DNA from: a virus
Reading direction: 5' to 3' (one strand)
Virus record (IMG/VR): IMGVR_UViG_3300042907_000635
Span: 1-23,156 of that record
Length of the DNA stretch: 23,156 nt
Part shown: in pieces, positions 22,110 through 23,156 of the stretch
Layout of the letters: every line of letters starts with the position of its first letter
How positions within the stretch are numbered: the stretch's first letter is position 1
Translations under genes and position numbers: made by a program
Notes under the pieces: generated by a model
Databases searched by the model: none
Seen by the model: only the letters and a program-made list of their open reading frames with translations
What the model was told of the DNA's origin: nothing

Positions 22110-22418
22110 CTAGAACTGTGTGGTAACTACCGAGAACTGGCTTTCATCTGCTGCCGTATAGGCACCCGTGCCAGCCCAGTTGTAGAAATGCACCCCGGAA
22201 GCAGTCACCGGGAAATCATAATAATAGATACCAGTAGAAACCCTGCTAATAGTACCGGGATAGGTGTAGGTGGTAATCGTTCCAGATGGCGCCTTGACCT
22301 TCAGTGTCACATTGGTGGGATCAGCCACAGCCCCGGCAATATCGGTGAATGTGGCCTTCAGCCTGAGCAAGTCGCCAATGTTGTAGGTGTAGGTGCCACT
22401 GGCCACATCGTATGGCAT
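22110..22418 (-). CDS. Small Ig-like beta-sandwich protein (102 aa)
   Basis: This 102-residue protein reads as an Ig-like domain: YTYNIGDLLRLKATFTDIAGAVADPTNVTLKVKAPSG, then TYTYPGTISRVSTGIYYYDFPVTASGVHFYNWAGTGAYTAADESQF. Alternating hydrophobic strands and the final VHFYNWAGTG block are common in phage surface decorations and tail-fibre accessory proteins. It starts four bases after the stop of the upstream gene. No signal peptide. It is likely a virion-surface or fibre-associated protein, from fold and neighbours. Confidence 0.72.
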   Translation of the reverse strand: MPYDVASGTYTYNIGDLLRLKATFTDIAGAVADPTNVTLKVKAPSGTITTYTYPGTISRVSTGIYYYDFPVTASGVHFYNWAGTGAYTAADESQFSVVTTQF

Positions 22419-22421
22419 CTA

Positions 22422-22691
22422 TTAGCCTCCCAAAATGGTGTAGGTAATGGTTGCCATTTCTGCAACCGTTCCCGATACATCCCCAGACACATTGGCCGTA
22501 GTCACAATATTCGCAGGCTCCGCCGCACTAACCGAACCACCAGCCAACAAACCATACCCAGCAAGCGCAAAATTCAGCCGGTCGGTAAGCCTGCGAGTTG
22601 GCAGAGCCTTAGCCGCGCTGTCAGCCGATCCGCCCAGGCTGGTGCTGGGTGACAGGCAGAGGTTCAGCTTGCTAACATAGCTCATGCCCAC
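22422..22691 (-). CDS. Small hypothetical protein (89 aa)
   Basis: The 89-residue protein begins MGMSYVSKLNLCLSPSTSLGG and has a small-residue-rich hydrophobic stretch in the middle (LNFALAGYGLLAGGSVSAAEPANI). Its C-terminus is beta-like (VSGDVSGTVAEMATITYTILGG). The start overlaps the end of the 113-aa gene by ten bases; a second ATG (22685) is also possible. I recognise no family. Its neighbours suggest a fibre accessory role. Confidence 0.6.
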   Translation of the reverse strand: MGMSYVSKLNLCLSPSTSLGGSADSAAKALPTRRLTDRLNFALAGYGLLAGGSVSAAEPANIVTTANVSGDVSGTVAEMATITYTILGG

Positions 22692-23023
22692 ACCTGGTTG
22701 GGTATGGCTGGGTTTGCTGGGTCACGCTCGCCTATAAATGGCAGAATCTCGGCTGGTAGCTCAATTTCTACCAGGCTCCTCACCATAACCCACCATTTGC
22801 CATCCCCAGCCATAACCGGAACAAGCTCACCGCTTGGCCCTTCGGTGGTTTCCCCAGTAGGCTTGTAGTGTTCACCGATCACACAGATGGCCAGATCCAG
22901 TGTGGCTTGAGTGGTCTTCCACTCACCGGTATCTGTGTCTTGCGTGGAATAGCCAAGCGCTTGGCCAATTTGCGCGGCTTGCGTCTGGCTGTCAAATCTT
23001 AGCAACACATCTTGGATTGTCAT
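22682..23023 (-). CDS. Small hypothetical phage protein after the tail fibre gene (113 aa)
   Basis: The 113-residue protein (MTIQDVLLRFDSQTQAAQIGQALGYSTQDTDTGEWKT...) ends ...RDPANPAIPNQVWA. The layout (LRFxSxxxAxxxGxALGY, TG-W, final VWA) recalls small proteins encoded next to tail fibres in many proteobacterial phages, a recollection I have not checked. ATGA couples it to the upstream gene, and AGGAG lies upstream of the ATG. No membrane segment or catalytic motif. Confidence 0.7.
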   Translation of the reverse strand: MTIQDVLLRFDSQTQAAQIGQALGYSTQDTDTGEWKTTQATLDLAICVIGEHYKPTGETTEGPSGELVPVMAGDGKWWVMVRSLVEIELPAEILPFIGERDPANPAIPNQVWA

Positions 23024-23156
23024 GTGGAGAACTCCTGTAATTTGGAGTTTGTTAGGCGTGTATTAAAATAGCGTAGGCGGGCGATGTGGCCGTTAAGTGC
23101 TGCACTTATCAAGCTAGAACCACCAATTTCCATCCTGTTTACCGTTGGCAATGTTC
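23020..23156 (-). CDS. C-terminus of a tail fibre or lectin-like protein (cut by window edge)
   Basis: The frame is open from the right window edge to TGA at 23022-23020 and gives 44 residues: TLPTVNRMEIGGSS..., then LNGHIARLRYFNTRLTNSKL. This ending (GxIxRLRYFxxRLTNxxLQ) is typical of the last strand and helix of concanavalin/LamG-like domains at the ends of phage tail and fibre proteins. Its stop overlaps the ATG of the 113-aa gene. The rest lies outside the window. Confidence 0.7.
   Translation of the reverse strand, partial: TLPTVNRMEIGGSSLISAALNGHIARLRYFNTRLTNSKLQEFST

Overview
This window is a long stretch of a tailed-phage genome, either a temperate phage contig or a prophage. Every gene I can support lies on the minus strand, so transcription runs from right (about 23.1 kb) to left. 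The virion genes describe a siphovirus with HK97-type head genes: P27-like small terminase, Terminase_1-like large terminase, HK97-type portal, U35 prohead protease, HK97-fold capsid, gp6/SPP1 gp16/gp10-like connectors, tail terminator, tail tube, a tail chaperone pair joined by a -1 frameshift, and a tape measure. I infer a planctomycete host (Planctomycetota). The basis is the style of several proteins (integrase N-terminus, HNH with a CHxxxGHLxxW tail, C39-like and C1 cysteine peptidases among phage genes, Cys-rich small proteins, CsrA), which I recognise from memory and have not searched. The host call is moderate.

Layout from right to left. (1) 23156-21243: the C-terminus of a probable tail fibre or lectin-like protein, three small proteins (one Ig-like) and a calcineurin-like metallophosphoesterase. 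(2) 21242-21027: a 216-bp gap before the terminase, with at most a weak promoter. (3) 21026-12577: packaging, head and connector genes, with a C39-like peptidase gene between terminase and portal and an HNH nuclease gene between portal and protease. (4) 12575-8681: tail tube, chaperones, tape measure and a minor tail protein. (5) 8671-5796: accessory genes, comprising a Gly/Ser-linker protein, Cys-rich small proteins and a glycosyltransferase-methyltransferase fusion. (6) 5788-3508: a likely lysis or late cassette, with a one-TM protein, a possible lipoprotein, a papain-family peptidase and a C-terminally anchored small protein, closed by an intrinsic terminator at 3389-3424. (7) 3389-3195: paired direct repeats flanking an AT-rich inverted repeat, read here as a candidate attP. 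(8) 3185-1: tyrosine integrase, AlpA/excisionase-like HTH protein, small basic coiled-coil protein, zinc-knuckle HNH protein, CsrA and two small genes, the last cut by the window edge.

Most junctions are ATGA/GTGA/TGATG overlaps or have gaps of a few bases, so regions 1, 3-6 and 8 look like long translationally coupled operons. The main plus-strand signal is between the excisionase-like gene and the next gene: an extended -10 promoter followed about 80 nt later by a 13-bp hairpin with a T run. This predicts a small RNA antisense to the leader of the left operon. The most interesting items are that RNA, the attP-like array, the phage-borne csrA, the glycosyltransferase-methyltransferase fusion and the two cysteine peptidases.
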